From the NCBI GenBank assembly GCA_024236095.1, contig JACKLD010000012.1, positions 186,001 to 250,000 on the forward strand: a DNA stretch of 64,000 bases, written 5' to 3'. The notes under the pieces are model-generated. The model was not told the origin of the DNA, did no database searches, and saw only the letters and a list, made by a program, of their open reading frames with translations. Of this stretch, positions 41,267-49,804 are shown piece by piece. Source of the stretch: Pseudomonadaceae bacterium. GTDB taxonomy: Bacteria; Pseudomonadota; Alphaproteobacteria; UBA2136; UBA6156. Each line of letters opens with the position of its first letter. Within the stretch, counting starts at the first letter, position 1. Made by a program: the position numbers and the translations under genes.

Positions 41267-41893
41267 CTACCAGCAACGGATAACCTCTTTCCCGGTCACC
41301 ACATACTCCAGCCGCTGGTCGTGGTATTCGGCCGGAAAGTCATCCACCTCCAGCTCGGTATGACACACGCCGATGGTCAAGGTCGGGAACGGCGCCTGCT
41401 TGAACGTGCGGTCGTAAAAGCCGCCGCCATAGCCCAAGCGATGCCCTTGGCGGGTGTAGCCCAACATCGGGCAGATGATGACGGCAGGCCAAATCGGCGC
41501 CCCACAACCGGTGGGAATCCCCAGCACGTCGGGCTCCGTCCCCCCCTCGGCGGTGAAGATGTTGAACGCCAGCGGATGCCCCACTTCCACCACACGGGGC
41601 AACGCCACGGTATGGCCGTCGGTCCACAGCTCGCGAGCCAGCGGCAGCAGATCAATCTCGCTGCCACGGGGGTAATACAGACCCACCACGGTGGGGCCGA
41701 ACTCGGCCAGCAGCGTGCGCAGGTGGTTGATGACTTTCCAACGGGTGGTATCGCGCAAATCGGCGTTGATGACCTTGCGCCGCAACAAAAAATCGGCTCG
41801 CAACTCGGCCTTGCGAGTTTTCAACGAACGGCTGCCGGGGTCAACCGTGAACGGGACAGCAATGGCAGGAGTGGGGCGCGTCAGACGAGGCAT
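41267..41893 (-). CDS. 5-formyltetrahydrofolate cyclo-ligase
   Basis: The enzyme converts 5-formyl-THF to 5,10-methenyl-THF with ATP. The protein shows the family helix KTRKAELRADFLLRRKVI, GLYYPRGSEIDLLPLA (folate site), PIWPAVIICPMLGYTRQGHR and LGYGGGFYDRTF (the ATP/metal loop). An N-terminal extension of 20-30 residues precedes the core and the exact start is uncertain (41893 or 41914). In many proteobacteria the gene lies next to zapA with the 6S RNA gene between; here the gap to zapA is about 100 bases. Confidence 0.92.
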   Translation of the reverse strand: MPRLTRPTPAIAVPFTVDPGSRSLKTRKAELRADFLLRRKVINADLRDTTRWKVINHLRTLLAEFGPTVVGLYYPRGSEIDLLPLARELWTDGHTVALPRVVEVGHPLAFNIFTAEGGTEPDVLGIPTGCGAPIWPAVIICPMLGYTRQGHRLGYGGGFYDRTFKQAPFPTLTIGVCHTELEVDDFPAEYHDQRLEYVVTGKEVIRCW

Positions 41894-42001
41894 AAAGGCA
41901 AGATGGGGCAGCATTGCAAGAAATCAAGCCCGGCACGGAAGTTCCAGAAACCGGCCAATCCCGTTCAACTCGCAATGACCACCACCTGTCACTCTAACAT
42001 C

Positions 42002-42289
42002 TTACTGCGGCAACAACTGTTCCAGCTTCAACGCCAACGCCCGATGGAACTGAACCACGCTGGCTCCCTGCTCGTCCAACTGGTCGCGGGCTTCAAGACT
42101 TTCCGCCGCCAACTGGATGCAGGCCAGCACCAACTGGCGGTCGCGGTCCATCAACGGGTCGGCGCTGCGCAGGTCGGAAAGCAAGGCATCCACATGGGTG
42201 GCAAGACTTTTCACCTTGGTTTCCTGCCCCGCCGCCACGCTCAGGCGGTAACTGCGGCCTCCCAGCGTCACATCCACCATGTTGCTCAT
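42002..42289 (-). CDS. zapA: Cell division protein ZapA
   Basis: ZapA bundles FtsZ protofilaments at the division site. The 95-residue protein has the N-terminal strand region VDVTLGGRSYRLSVAAGQET, the helix KVKSLATHVDALLSDLRSA and a C-terminal coiled coil (RQLVLACIQLAAESLEARDQ). The start overlaps the upstream coiled-coil gene by four bases (ATGA). It is followed by the 5-formyl-THF cyclo-ligase gene, the typical proteobacterial neighbour. Confidence 0.93.
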   Translation of the reverse strand: MSNMVDVTLGGRSYRLSVAAGQETKVKSLATHVDALLSDLRSADPLMDRDRQLVLACIQLAAESLEARDQLDEQGASVVQFHRALALKLEQLLPQ

Positions 42290-42555
42290 GCGGCGGCACT
42301 TTCTTGGCTATTGTCGGGAAGGCTTTCCATGCGGGAAATCAAATCATCCAACCGCGAAAGCGCATGACGCTGGCGGGTTTTCAATTCCTTGTTCTCGCCA
42401 CGCAGACGGGCCAACTCGCCTTCCACCGGCATCGCTGCAACCTCGCCCCCCGCACTGTGCAGGTTGGCCATATGGTCTTCCAGCTGGCGCACAATGTTCA
42501 GCAAGCGCTGGGTGCTGCGGTTGTCGGCCAATTTGGGCAATGGTATGTCGCTCAT
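42286..42555 (-). CDS. Small coiled-coil protein upstream of zapA (ZapB-like position)
   Basis: The 89-residue protein (MSDIPLPKLADNRSTQRLLN) is almost all helix with heptad-like spacing (IVRQLEDHMANL, then ELARLRGENKELKTRQRHAL and LDDLISRMESLP). Its position and ATGA overlap with zapA suggest a partner in the divisome, comparable to ZapB or to the DUF4164-type proteins found before zapA in alphaproteobacteria. Direct homology cannot be judged by eye. Confidence 0.75.
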   Translation of the reverse strand: MSDIPLPKLADNRSTQRLLNIVRQLEDHMANLHSAGGEVAAMPVEGELARLRGENKELKTRQRHALSRLDDLISRMESLPDNSQESAAA

Positions 42556-42675
42556 GCCTCACCCCTTCCTCATGATTGCTACGCTTGAAGTGTTACTTGA
42601 AGTCAGGCGGCGGGTCAACGGTTGCGCGCATCCAACCGACAAGGCACAATCGCCCAAAAGAGACGCCACACCCAC

Positions 42676-43860
42676 ATGACCTCCGCCCTGCCCCGTTATG
42701 ACGCCATCAACCTGGCTGGCAAGGCGATACTAATGCGGGTGGATTTCAACATCCCCCCCGATGCTCACGGCAACCTTGCCGACACCTACCGGCTGGAGGC
42801 CCACTTGCCTGGCATCAAGGAACTTTTGGCCAAAGGCGCACGGCTGGGACTGCTCACCCACCGGGGCCGCCCACAGGGCGATGTGGTACCGCATCTTTCC
42901 ACCAAACCGCTGGCTGAAGAACTCTCGCGCCAGTTGGGGCAAGCGGTGCACCATGTGCCCGACTGCATCGGCCGCATGGCCGAACAGGCCATGGCGGAAC
43001 TTCCGCCGGGGCAAGTGCTGCTGTTCGAGAACACCCGCTTTCATTTGGGCGAACAGGTCAACGACGCCGCCTTCGTGCGTCACCTTGCCAAACTGGGCGA
43101 GGTGTTCGTCAACGATGCCTTTGCCGCCGCGCACCGCCCCCATGCCAGCATGTCGGGGCTGGCCGCCACCATGCCGACCAGCGTGCTGGGCCCCTTGATG
43201 CTGCGCGAACTCGACTGGCTACAAACCCTTCAGGCTGATGCGCCGCGCCCCCTCTCCTGCATCATCGGCGGCACGCAGGTGGCCGCCAAGCTCGACCTCA
43301 TCGCCGCACTGATGACCCGTGTGGATACCCTGATGCTGGCGGGAGCCGTGGCCCATACCTTTCTTGCCAGCCGCGATATGGGACTGGGCCGCAGCCTTTT
43401 AGACCCCGGCAGCGTCGAGCGCGCCCGCGATATCTTCGCCGAAGCCGGCGTGGTGGGCTGCCGCCTGCTGCTGCCGCAAGACTTCACCGTGCAAAACAAA
43501 CAGGACGGAACCGTCACCGCCAAACCCTTCAACAAGCTCAGCGGCGATGACATGGCCATGGATATCGGCCCGCAAACTTGCGAGACATGGCGGCAGGTCA
43601 TCGGCAAAAGTGCCCGCAGCTTCTGGCTGGGCAGCGTCGGCAACTTCGAGCATTCGCCGTTCGATACCGGCTGCCGCACCGTCGCCGAAGGCTTGCTGGC
43701 CGCCGAGGGCTTCACCCTTGCTGCGGGCGACGGCCTGCTCAAGGCCCTCAAGCCCGATGCCATGCGCACACGTCTGCCCCACGTCTCCAGCGGTGCGGCG
43801 GTGTGGCTGCATGCCCTGGCAGGCAAGCCCCTCCCCGCCTTACAAGTTTTGCGCCGTTAA
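42676..43860 (+). CDS. pgk: Phosphoglycerate kinase homologue with altered active-site motifs
   Basis: The 394-residue protein follows Pgk throughout: ILMRVDFNIPPD, LLTHRGRPQGDV, LLFENTRFHLGE, VFVNDAFAAAHRPHASMSGL, IIGGTQVAAKLDLIAALM, AGAVAHTFLASRDMGLG and FWLGSVGNFEHSPFDTG. Several nucleotide-site motifs differ from the consensus. GGAKVxxK reads GGTQVAAK, with the first lysine replaced; WNGPxGVFE reads WLGSVGNFE; GGGDT reads AAGDG; and H-x-S-T-G-G-G-A reads HVSSGAAV. The substrate-binding arginines are kept. Activity is possible but may be reduced or changed. I start at ATG 42676. A strong terminator follows. Confidence 0.88.
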   Translation: MTSALPRYDAINLAGKAILMRVDFNIPPDAHGNLADTYRLEAHLPGIKELLAKGARLGLLTHRGRPQGDVVPHLSTKPLAEELSRQLGQAVHHVPDCIGRMAEQAMAELPPGQVLLFENTRFHLGEQVNDAAFVRHLAKLGEVFVNDAFAAAHRPHASMSGLAATMPTSVLGPLMLRELDWLQTLQADAPRPLSCIIGGTQVAAKLDLIAALMTRVDTLMLAGAVAHTFLASRDMGLGRSLLDPGSVERARDIFAEAGVVGCRLLLPQDFTVQNKQDGTVTAKPFNKLSGDDMAMDIGPQTCETWRQVIGKSARSFWLGSVGNFEHSPFDTGCRTVAEGLLAAEGFTLAAGDGLLKALKPDAMRTRLPHVSSGAAVWLHALAGKPLPALQVLRR

Positions 43861-43876
43861 AGGCATTCCCATAAAG

Positions 43877-43903
43877 CAAAAGCCCCCGGAACGGGGGCTT
43901 TTG
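43877..43903. terminator. Terminator after pgk
   Basis: CAAAAGCCCCC and GGGGGCTTTTG form a perfect eleven-pair stem around a five-base loop. The A/T flanks allow it to serve pgk on the plus strand and the facing Met/Pro-rich gene on the minus strand. Confidence 0.9.
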
Positions 43904-43917
43904 TACAAGCAGTCGCC

Positions 43918-44235
43918 TTACTGGGCGGTCGCTTCGCCGGCGGCGTTTTCCACCGCTTGGGCGGCGTCTTGCATGGCGTCGGCCGCACCTTGCATGGCGT
44001 CGGCGGCGTCTTGCATCATGCCTTCTTCAGGCATCGGGGCCGCTTCCGGAGCAGGAGCCGCTTCGGGCATCGGGGCCGCTTCAGGCATCGGAGCCGGCAT
44101 CGGGGCGGCTTCAGGCATGGGGGCTTCCATCATCGGGGCTTCCATGGCTTCTTGCTTTTCGTTTTGTTGGTACACCATGTAGGCGCCAACGGCCAGCACG
44201 GCGATACCGGCGATAATCAGAGGAGCTTTGCTCAT
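43918..44235 (-). CDS. Membrane-anchored low-complexity Met/Pro/Ala/Glu repeat protein
   Basis: The 105-residue protein starts MSKAPLIIAGIAVLAVGAYM, a single membrane anchor. It continues with imperfect repeats of APMPEA (APMMEAPMPEAAPMPAPMPE) and then a helical tail with DAADAMQGAADAMQDAAQAV. No enzymatic domain is seen. The tail has the alanine-rich amphipathic look of small envelope-stress or spacer proteins. Met-rich segments can bind copper, but nothing else here supports that. Confidence 0.7.
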   Translation of the reverse strand: MSKAPLIIAGIAVLAVGAYMVYQQNEKQEAMEAPMMEAPMPEAAPMPAPMPEAAPMPEAAPAPEAAPMPEEGMMQDAADAMQGAADAMQDAAQAVENAAGEATAQ

Positions 44236-44443
44236 CGGGGTCTTCCTTTTGTTGTTTGCTTCGGGCACGGGCCTTCAGCAGGTTCATGACAGCTTGCCAC
44301 GTTGCCATGCCAAGCATGGGGGTAGGTCAAACCTCGCGCGCATTTAGGCCCCGCAAACCGCCGCTGTCAATGCCCAGCGCAACAAAAAGGCAACTTGTTT
44401 ATCAAGGGGATACGTTTCTTACACGATACTTACAAAACCGGAC

Positions 44444-44971
44444 TTACGCGGTCTCGGCGCGAAACCGCGCACCCAACTCGGCATAATGCGGCGCCGACCA
44501 GCCGATGTAAGCGCGCTCTTCGTCGGTCAAACGGCGCACCGGTTTGGCAGGCACACCGGCCCACAGCCAACCGCTTTCCACCACCTTGCCGGGCGACACC
44601 AACGCTCCTGCCGCCACCATGCTGAATGCCTGTACCACCGCCCCGTCCAACACCTTCGAGCCCATGCCGATCAAGCAATCGTCGTGGATCTGGCAACCGT
44701 GCACGATGGCCCCGTGGCCGATGGTCACACGGTTGCCGATGATCAGCGGCCATTTTTCATAGGTGACATGGCACACCGCGTTTTCCTGAATGTTGGTCAT
44801 CTCGCCCACGCGGATGCGGTTGACATCTCCGCGCAGCACCGCGCCAAACCAGACGGAGCTGCGGCTGCCAACGTGCGTATCGCCGATCACGCGGGCGCTG
44901 TCGGCCACAAACACGTTTTGGCCAAGGGTCGGGTGGATGCCTTGATAGGGGCGGATATTTGCGCCCATCAC
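44444..44971 (-). CDS. Gamma carbonic anhydrase family protein
   Basis: The 175-residue protein is a left-handed beta-helix with hexapeptide repeats (VFVADSARVIGDTHVGSRSS, LRGDVNRIRVGEMTNIQENA). The zinc-ligand histidines of the family appear in ENAVCHVT, TIGHGAIVHGC. It belongs to the YrdA/PaaY/CaiE-like group, and some members have carbonic anhydrase activity or attach to complex I in mitochondria. It lies directly after the bactofilin gene on the same strand with one base between them. Confidence 0.92.
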   Translation of the reverse strand: MMGANIRPYQGIHPTLGQNVFVADSARVIGDTHVGSRSSVWFGAVLRGDVNRIRVGEMTNIQENAVCHVTYEKWPLIIGNRVTIGHGAIVHGCQIHDDCLIGMGSKVLDGAVVQAFSMVAAGALVSPGKVVESGWLWAGVPAKPVRRLTDEERAYIGWSAPHYAELGARFRAETA

Positions 44972-44972
44972 C

Positions 44973-45494
44973 TCAGTTCCCCGTCCCGCTGATTTTGCCG
45001 GTCACATCGCGCGTGGCGAGCGAGATTCCGCTGGAAGCCCCCTCGCCTTCGCCACCGTCCACCGCCTTGAGCATCACTTGGTCGCGCTGCTTGCACTGGG
45101 CTTCAATCTTGGCGCCATCGGAAATATGGATGGTGCCGTACACCACCCGCCCGCGAATCACCGCGTTGGGGCGGCACTCCAGCTTTTCCAACACATCCAT
45201 CGGGCCGTTCACCGTGCCGTCGGCCAGCACCGAGGTGGCAATCACCGCACCGTTGATGACCGCCCCCTTGCTCACCACCAACTGGCCGCGCCCGCCTTCG
45301 TACACGCTCACCTTGCCGTCCACCCGGCCATCCACCCGCAATTGCCCGCTGAAGTACACGTCACCACGGATCTGCAAATTGCCGGTAATCAGGCAATGCC
45401 CGTCAATGTCACGGGGGTCGATCACCTCCAGCGACACGTCGGCACCGGCGGATTTCCCGCCCGACTTCGCCTTGCTGCCCAAAAACCAGATCAT
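44973..45494 (-). CDS. Bactofilin (polymer-forming cytoskeletal protein)
   Basis: The 173-residue protein has a short N-terminal tail and then the right-handed beta-helix DUF583 domain: LITGNLQIRGDVYFSGQLRV, DGRVDGKVSVYEGGRGQLVV, GAVINGAVIATSVLADGTVN. Bactofilins self-assemble into filaments that organise cell shape, stalks or peptidoglycan enzymes. No M23 peptidase partner gene is adjacent. It is probably cotranscribed with the gamma carbonic anhydrase gene. Confidence 0.92.
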   Translation of the reverse strand: MIWFLGSKAKSGGKSAGADVSLEVIDPRDIDGHCLITGNLQIRGDVYFSGQLRVDGRVDGKVSVYEGGRGQLVVSKGAVINGAVIATSVLADGTVNGPMDVLEKLECRPNAVIRGRVVYGTIHISDGAKIEAQCKQRDQVMLKAVDGGEGEGASSGISLATRDVTGKISGTGN

Positions 45495-45721
45495 GCCACC
45501 TTCCTACCCCATGCGCAGGCTTTAGAAAAGCCCCCTATCCTGTTTGCGCATGGGGCCTGTGGCACAACATCTGCGATGACACGACCCAATGCAATTCAGG
45601 GAACGATCGATCGCGATACGGAGAGCGGAGAAGTTAAGGGAGCAAAGCCTCCTTACGCCACAGACGCCATTCCAAGGAACACGGGCCACCGACAATGCAA
45701 AGAGTTGGGTTTTGTTCGGTT

Positions 45722-46486
45722 TTAAAACGTTTTCCAGCAATACCCTACCGTCTTGGCCGCCGCATCAAACACCTTCACGTCAATCAGCCGCGTGGCGTCA
45801 TCCGCCGCATCAATGGCCATTTCCCCCTTGATATCCATGCTTTTCGCCGTATCCAACGCAAACGATTTGCTATTGCCGCCGGCCTGCGTGTTGCTGCGCA
45901 TGGCCACGGCATTGTCCCCCACCACCAGCGAGACCCGCGCCGTCAGCTTCGGCGGCAACTTGATGCCCTTGGCCACCTTGGTCAGGTTCAGGCTGTAACT
46001 GGCCTTGCCGTCGGCATACTTGGCATCAAGGTTGACGCACTGCACCAGCTCGCGCTCCAGCTTGGGCTTCAACAATTGCTCATAGGTGGCGATGCTCTGC
46101 TTCAGTGTCAGCAGTTCCCCTTCCACTTGCGTCAGCTTGCCGGTGGCTTCGGCGCGGGCGGTTTCGGCCATGGTGGTCTTGGCTTCGGCTTCGGCACGGG
46201 CCTTGCGCTCGGTGTCCAGCTGGTTTTTCATGGCATCATACTCAACCTTGAACTCTAGATAATCCTTGCGCATTTTCTCAGCTTCTTCAACACGATGCTT
46301 CATCGAATTAAAGTCCAACTTCAGCCAAGCAGGCGCAATCACCCCCGCCGACACCAAAAACCCCCCCACCGGCAACGCCACCGCCAACACCACCATACTC
46401 CAGAACAACTGGGTGGAAATATGCAGCGTCAACGGCCGCCGGTCGGTCTCGTTGCGCTTCATGATGAGAATGGTATAGGCGGGCAT
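45722..46486 (-). CDS. Hypothetical membrane-anchored coiled-coil protein
   Basis: The protein of about 254 residues has a cytoplasmic start (MPAYTILIMKRNETDRRPLT), one membrane helix (WSMVVLAVALPVGGFLVSAG), a long coiled coil (MKHRVEEAEKMRKDYLEFKV and onwards, about 100 residues) and a C-terminal beta-rich domain ending VGYCWKTF. The organisation, short N-terminus-TM-coiled coil-periplasmic domain, suggests an envelope scaffolding role. I do not recognise a named family with confidence. It follows the rplM-rpsI unit after a terminator. Confidence 0.75.
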   Translation of the reverse strand: MPAYTILIMKRNETDRRPLTLHISTQLFWSMVVLAVALPVGGFLVSAGVIAPAWLKLDFNSMKHRVEEAEKMRKDYLEFKVEYDAMKNQLDTERKARAEAEAKTTMAETARAEATGKLTQVEGELLTLKQSIATYEQLLKPKLERELVQCVNLDAKYADGKASYSLNLTKVAKGIKLPPKLTARVSLVVGDNAVAMRSNTQAGGNSKSFALDTAKSMDIKGEMAIDAADDATRLIDVKVFDAAAKTVGYCWKTF

Positions 46487-46525
46487 GGAGCGCAGTATAA
46501 CAGAACGCCCCCTCCCCCGCACAAT

Positions 46526-46553
46526 AAAAAAGGGAGCCAACGGCCCCCTTTTC
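46526..46553 (-). terminator. Terminator downstream of rpsI
   Basis: On the minus strand AAAAGGGGGCC, a short GTT loop and GGCTCCCTTTTTT form a stem with one mismatch followed by a T-run. It lies 15 bases after the rpsI stop and ends the rplM-rpsI transcript. Confidence 0.85.
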
Positions 46554-46567
46554 TGCATAACATACAG

Positions 46568-46993
46568 TTAGCGTTTGCTGAACTGCGTGCTGCGGCGGGC
46601 CTTGTGTTTCCCGTACTTTTTGCTTTCCACCACGCGGGAGTCGCGGGTGAGGTAGCCCAGCTTCTTCAGCACCGGACGGTTGGAGGCTTCCATTTGCTCC
46701 AGCGCTTTCGAAATGCCGTGACGCAGGGCACCGGCCTGACCCGACAGACCGCCGCCGTGGCAACGGGCCACCACGTCGTACTTGCCGGCCTGGTCCAGCG
46801 CGAAGAACGGCTGGTTGGTAATCATCTGCAGCACCGGACGACCGAAGTAGTCTTCGATTTTACGACCGTTGATGGTGATCTGGCCCTTGCCTTTTTTCAG
46901 CCACACGCGGGCAATGGCGTTTTTCCGCTTGCCGGTGGCGTAAAAGCGGCCGGCCTTTTCGTTGGCGGCCTTGATGGTTTGCGCAATGCTCAT
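46568..46993 (-). CDS. rpsI: 30S ribosomal protein S9
   Basis: S9 reaches the P-site tRNA with its C-terminal tail. The 141-residue protein has YATGKRKNAIARVWLKKGKG, TINGRKIEDYFGR, CHGGGLSGQAGALRHGISKA and the C-terminus KKYGKHKARRSTQFSKR, ending in the conserved arginine. It directly follows rplM, as in most bacteria. Confidence 0.98.
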   Translation of the reverse strand: MSIAQTIKAANEKAGRFYATGKRKNAIARVWLKKGKGQITINGRKIEDYFGRPVLQMITNQPFFALDQAGKYDVVARCHGGGLSGQAGALRHGISKALEQMEASNRPVLKKLGYLTRDSRVVESKKYGKHKARRSTQFSKR

Positions 46994-46994
46994 G

Positions 46995-47444
46995 TTACTT
47001 GGCCCCCTTGATGGTCATCGTCTTGGGTTGCTGGGCGGTGTGCGGGTGTTCGGTCCCGGCATACACGTGCAGCTTCTTGTACATCTTGCGGGAAAGCGCG
47101 CTCCACTTGGGCAGCATGCGCTTCACGGCGCGCTCCACCACGCGCTCGGGGTGTTTGCCGTCCAGCTCGGCCCCGGCGAGGATGGTCTTCAAACCACCCG
47201 CAAAGCCGGTGTGGTAATGGAATTCCATGTTGTCGCGCTTGTGGCCGGTCAGGCGCACTTTTTCGGCATTGATAACCACCACATGGTCGCCGTTGTCGAC
47301 GTGCGGGGTAAAATTCGGTTTGTGTTTGCCGCGCAGAACCATGGCGATCTGGGAGCTCAAACGCCCCAGAGGCACGTCGGTGGCGTCCACCACGTACCAT
47401 TCGTTGTTGGTTTCGCTGGCTTTCAGGCTGGTGGTAATGTCCAT
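46995..47444 (-). CDS. rplM: 50S ribosomal protein L13
   Basis: L13 is an early-assembling 50S protein. The 149-residue sequence shows WYVVDATDVPLGRLSSQIAM, LRGKHKPNFTPHVDNGDHVV, KVRLTGHKRDNMEFHYHTGF and the C-terminal VYAGTEHPHTAQQPK. rpsI starts one base after its stop. The 160 bases upstream contain no gene and probably hold the promoter of the ribosomal operon. Confidence 0.98.
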   Translation of the reverse strand: MDITTSLKASETNNEWYVVDATDVPLGRLSSQIAMVLRGKHKPNFTPHVDNGDHVVVINAEKVRLTGHKRDNMEFHYHTGFAGGLKTILAGAELDGKHPERVVERAVKRMLPKWSALSRKMYKKLHVYAGTEHPHTAQQPKTMTIKGAK

Positions 47445-47611
47445 CCGGCTGAATCCTTTAGCTGTTCATATCAACCCAGCAAAGGCGCCGTGGCGCTTGT
47501 TTATCCCTGCCGGGGGCACTCCAATGAACGGGCCGCCGCAGCCACCCGCCAATTCCCGTCGCCATCGGGGAATGCCGCCTTGTAGGCGAGCCCCCTCCCC
47601 CTGTCAAGCCC

Positions 47612-49777
47612 CTATTCAACAATTCCCTCTTCCACCGCCATCTTCGGCACCGCCATCGCCTTGCGCTCGGGCTCACCGGCGGCCACGTCGGCGCCCGCAC
47701 CGCCCGCCTGCCGTGTTTCGGCAAACCATTCGGCATAAACAAGCTGCAATTCAGCCATGGTGGAGCCTGCCCACCACGCCAACTTGTAAAGCCCCGGCGC
47801 CATCTGGTACACGCCATGGCGCAGCTTCAGGTTGTCCAGCGCTTGCTCGCGCACCTCCCACACCGCGTCATACAGGCCGCTGGCCATGTTCTCCAAATCG
47901 TCAAATTCGTCGACGTTGCGCCACACTTCCTGCGCCGACAGGCGCGGCGTCTCTTCGCCCACATCGCCCACATAAGGCAGCGGCGCCAGCAACACCAAGT
48001 CTTCGGCCGGAAGCTCCGGCAAAAGGTAGCGGGCAATGTACGGATAATTCTCCAGCACGTCCTCGCTTGGCTCACGCAGCACCTCCTTGGCTCCCAGCCA
48101 GGGCATGTCGGCGGACGGCGGCAACGCGGCGGCGTAGTTCTCCACCGAAAGGTACGGCTGGACAATCGGGCACACCCGCCCCTCGTCCTCGGCCGGGCAC
48201 ACCCCGTGCTCACGGTTGCGCGGGTGCAGCTCGGGGAACCAGAAGGTATCGATTTCAAATTCAAACTCCGGCGGCAGCGGGTGATACCCCACATCGGCCA
48301 TCACCGCATTGCCTTCAATCTTGGCCACCGCACTGATGGGCAAACGCTGCCCCGCCAGCCGCCGCTCCAGCGCATCGAAGGTAATCACGTCAAAACCCTT
48401 GCGCGGCACGATCGGGTAAAAACGCCCTTTCATTTTCTCGGGCACCGGCGCCAGCCAGCGGTTTTCATCCATGGGGTGACGCATCGCCTCGTAAATATGC
48501 TGCCAGCTTTCATAAAAGTAGTGCAGCGGGTCCCACAATGGGCCGAACAACTGTAAAAAGCGGCCGGTGGTCAAATCCCAGCCCCACAACGCGGGGTTTT
48601 CAAAGTGCTCGGGGTGGGTGGGCAACCATGTGCTGCCCCATGCCGCCACGGTGCGGCTGTGCGGCAGGTTCAGGTTGGGGATAAGCGGCAGCGGATCGGC
48701 CACGTTGGGGCTGATATAGCCGCTCCCGTCGCTCACCGCCACACGGGCGGGCACAATCTTGCGGGCGGTAATGTAGCCGGGCGCCAGCACCTCCAAAATC
48801 GTCCCCACCGGCGCCTTGTCGGCCCGTTCTTCCGCCACCTCGTGCAGCCCGCGCACCACCCGGCCCGGCCAGTAGTCTTCCAGCTCGAACTCACGGCTCA
48901 CCACCTGCATGCCGTTGCAGGCTTCAAAGGTCGGTATCAGCGTGCAGCCCTTGGCGAACAGGCCGTCCACCCATTCTTCGCCGCCCTGAGCCTCCAGCCA
49001 GTCTTCATAATCCGTCCCTTCAGGACGCACCGCCCATGCCGCCAACAAGGCGTCTCCGGCCGCGGCAGCATCCGCTTCGGCCACGCCGTCCTGCTTGGCA
49101 AACAGCATCTGCACCTGCGGCAGCTTCCAGCCGTCAATGTAAAAGGTATCGGGACGGTATTTGTAAGGGTACAAGTTCGGTGCATCATACACTGCCTGCA
49201 CCGCCACATCGTCCGGCGCCCCGCTGGGCTGGCCCACCGGCCCGCGCCCCATGTCGAGGTTGCGGAACTTCAGCAAAAACACCTGTTCCAGCAACTCGGC
49301 TCCTTCCATGCGCCCGTCCACCTCGCGGCAATGGCGCGGGAACACCGCCAACGGCAGCCACGGCTTGGCGGGCCGCCCTTCGTCATCCATGGCGGCGGCG
49401 TTGTAGGCGTCCCATTCCAGCGCGGTCTTGGCCTCCGGCCCGAGGCCGATATACACCGTCCGCCCCGCCAAATCCCGCACAAACAAGGGAGATAACGGCA
49501 CTTCGGTATCCACCTCCATCAACGTCAAAATGTTCTCGTCGGTGGCCACGTTGTGCCCGTGCACACAGCCGCGCGGGTCACTCTGCCATGCCTCGCTCAC
49601 CCGCTTGGGGCCTTCGGTGCCGTCAAACGGGTCGATGTCAAACAACGCACTGCCACCATCCCACAGATACGGATGCAGCCCCATGCCAATCTCATGCCGC
49701 CCATACCGTGCCACCATGCGCTTGGTTGGCACCTTGCCCTTTTGCCCCCATGCGTTTTTGTAGTTCAGAACGTCCAT
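47612..49777 (-). CDS. Large protein of unknown function downstream of the TraG-N-like gene
   Basis: The 721-residue protein starts MDVLNYKNAWGQKGKVPTKR and is soluble, acidic and rich in tryptophan, tyrosine and proline. No signal peptide or membrane helix is visible. Stretches such as VYIGLGPEAKTALEWDAYNA and LWDPLHYFYESWQHIYEAMR suggest a compact beta-rich fold. I do not recognise a family. The start lies 27 bases after the stop of the 1482-residue TraG-N/DotA-like gene on the same strand, so the pair is probably cotranscribed and may function together, for example as a secretion-system component or effector. Confidence 0.75.
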   Translation of the reverse strand: MDVLNYKNAWGQKGKVPTKRMVARYGRHEIGMGLHPYLWDGGSALFDIDPFDGTEGPKRVSEAWQSDPRGCVHGHNVATDENILTLMEVDTEVPLSPLFVRDLAGRTVYIGLGPEAKTALEWDAYNAAAMDDEGRPAKPWLPLAVFPRHCREVDGRMEGAELLEQVFLLKFRNLDMGRGPVGQPSGAPDDVAVQAVYDAPNLYPYKYRPDTFYIDGWKLPQVQMLFAKQDGVAEADAAAAGDALLAAWAVRPEGTDYEDWLEAQGGEEWVDGLFAKGCTLIPTFEACNGMQVVSREFELEDYWPGRVVRGLHEVAEERADKAPVGTILEVLAPGYITARKIVPARVAVSDGSGYISPNVADPLPLIPNLNLPHSRTVAAWGSTWLPTHPEHFENPALWGWDLTTGRFLQLFGPLWDPLHYFYESWQHIYEAMRHPMDENRWLAPVPEKMKGRFYPIVPRKGFDVITFDALERRLAGQRLPISAVAKIEGNAVMADVGYHPLPPEFEFEIDTFWFPELHPRNREHGVCPAEDEGRVCPIVQPYLSVENYAAALPPSADMPWLGAKEVLREPSEDVLENYPYIARYLLPELPAEDLVLLAPLPYVGDVGEETPRLSAQEVWRNVDEFDDLENMASGLYDAVWEVREQALDNLKLRHGVYQMAPGLYKLAWWAGSTMAELQLVYAEWFAETRQAGGAGADVAAGEPERKAMAVPKMAVEEGIVE

Positions 49778-49804
49778 ATTCTTCTTCTTTTTGTGGTTAA
49801 GTCA

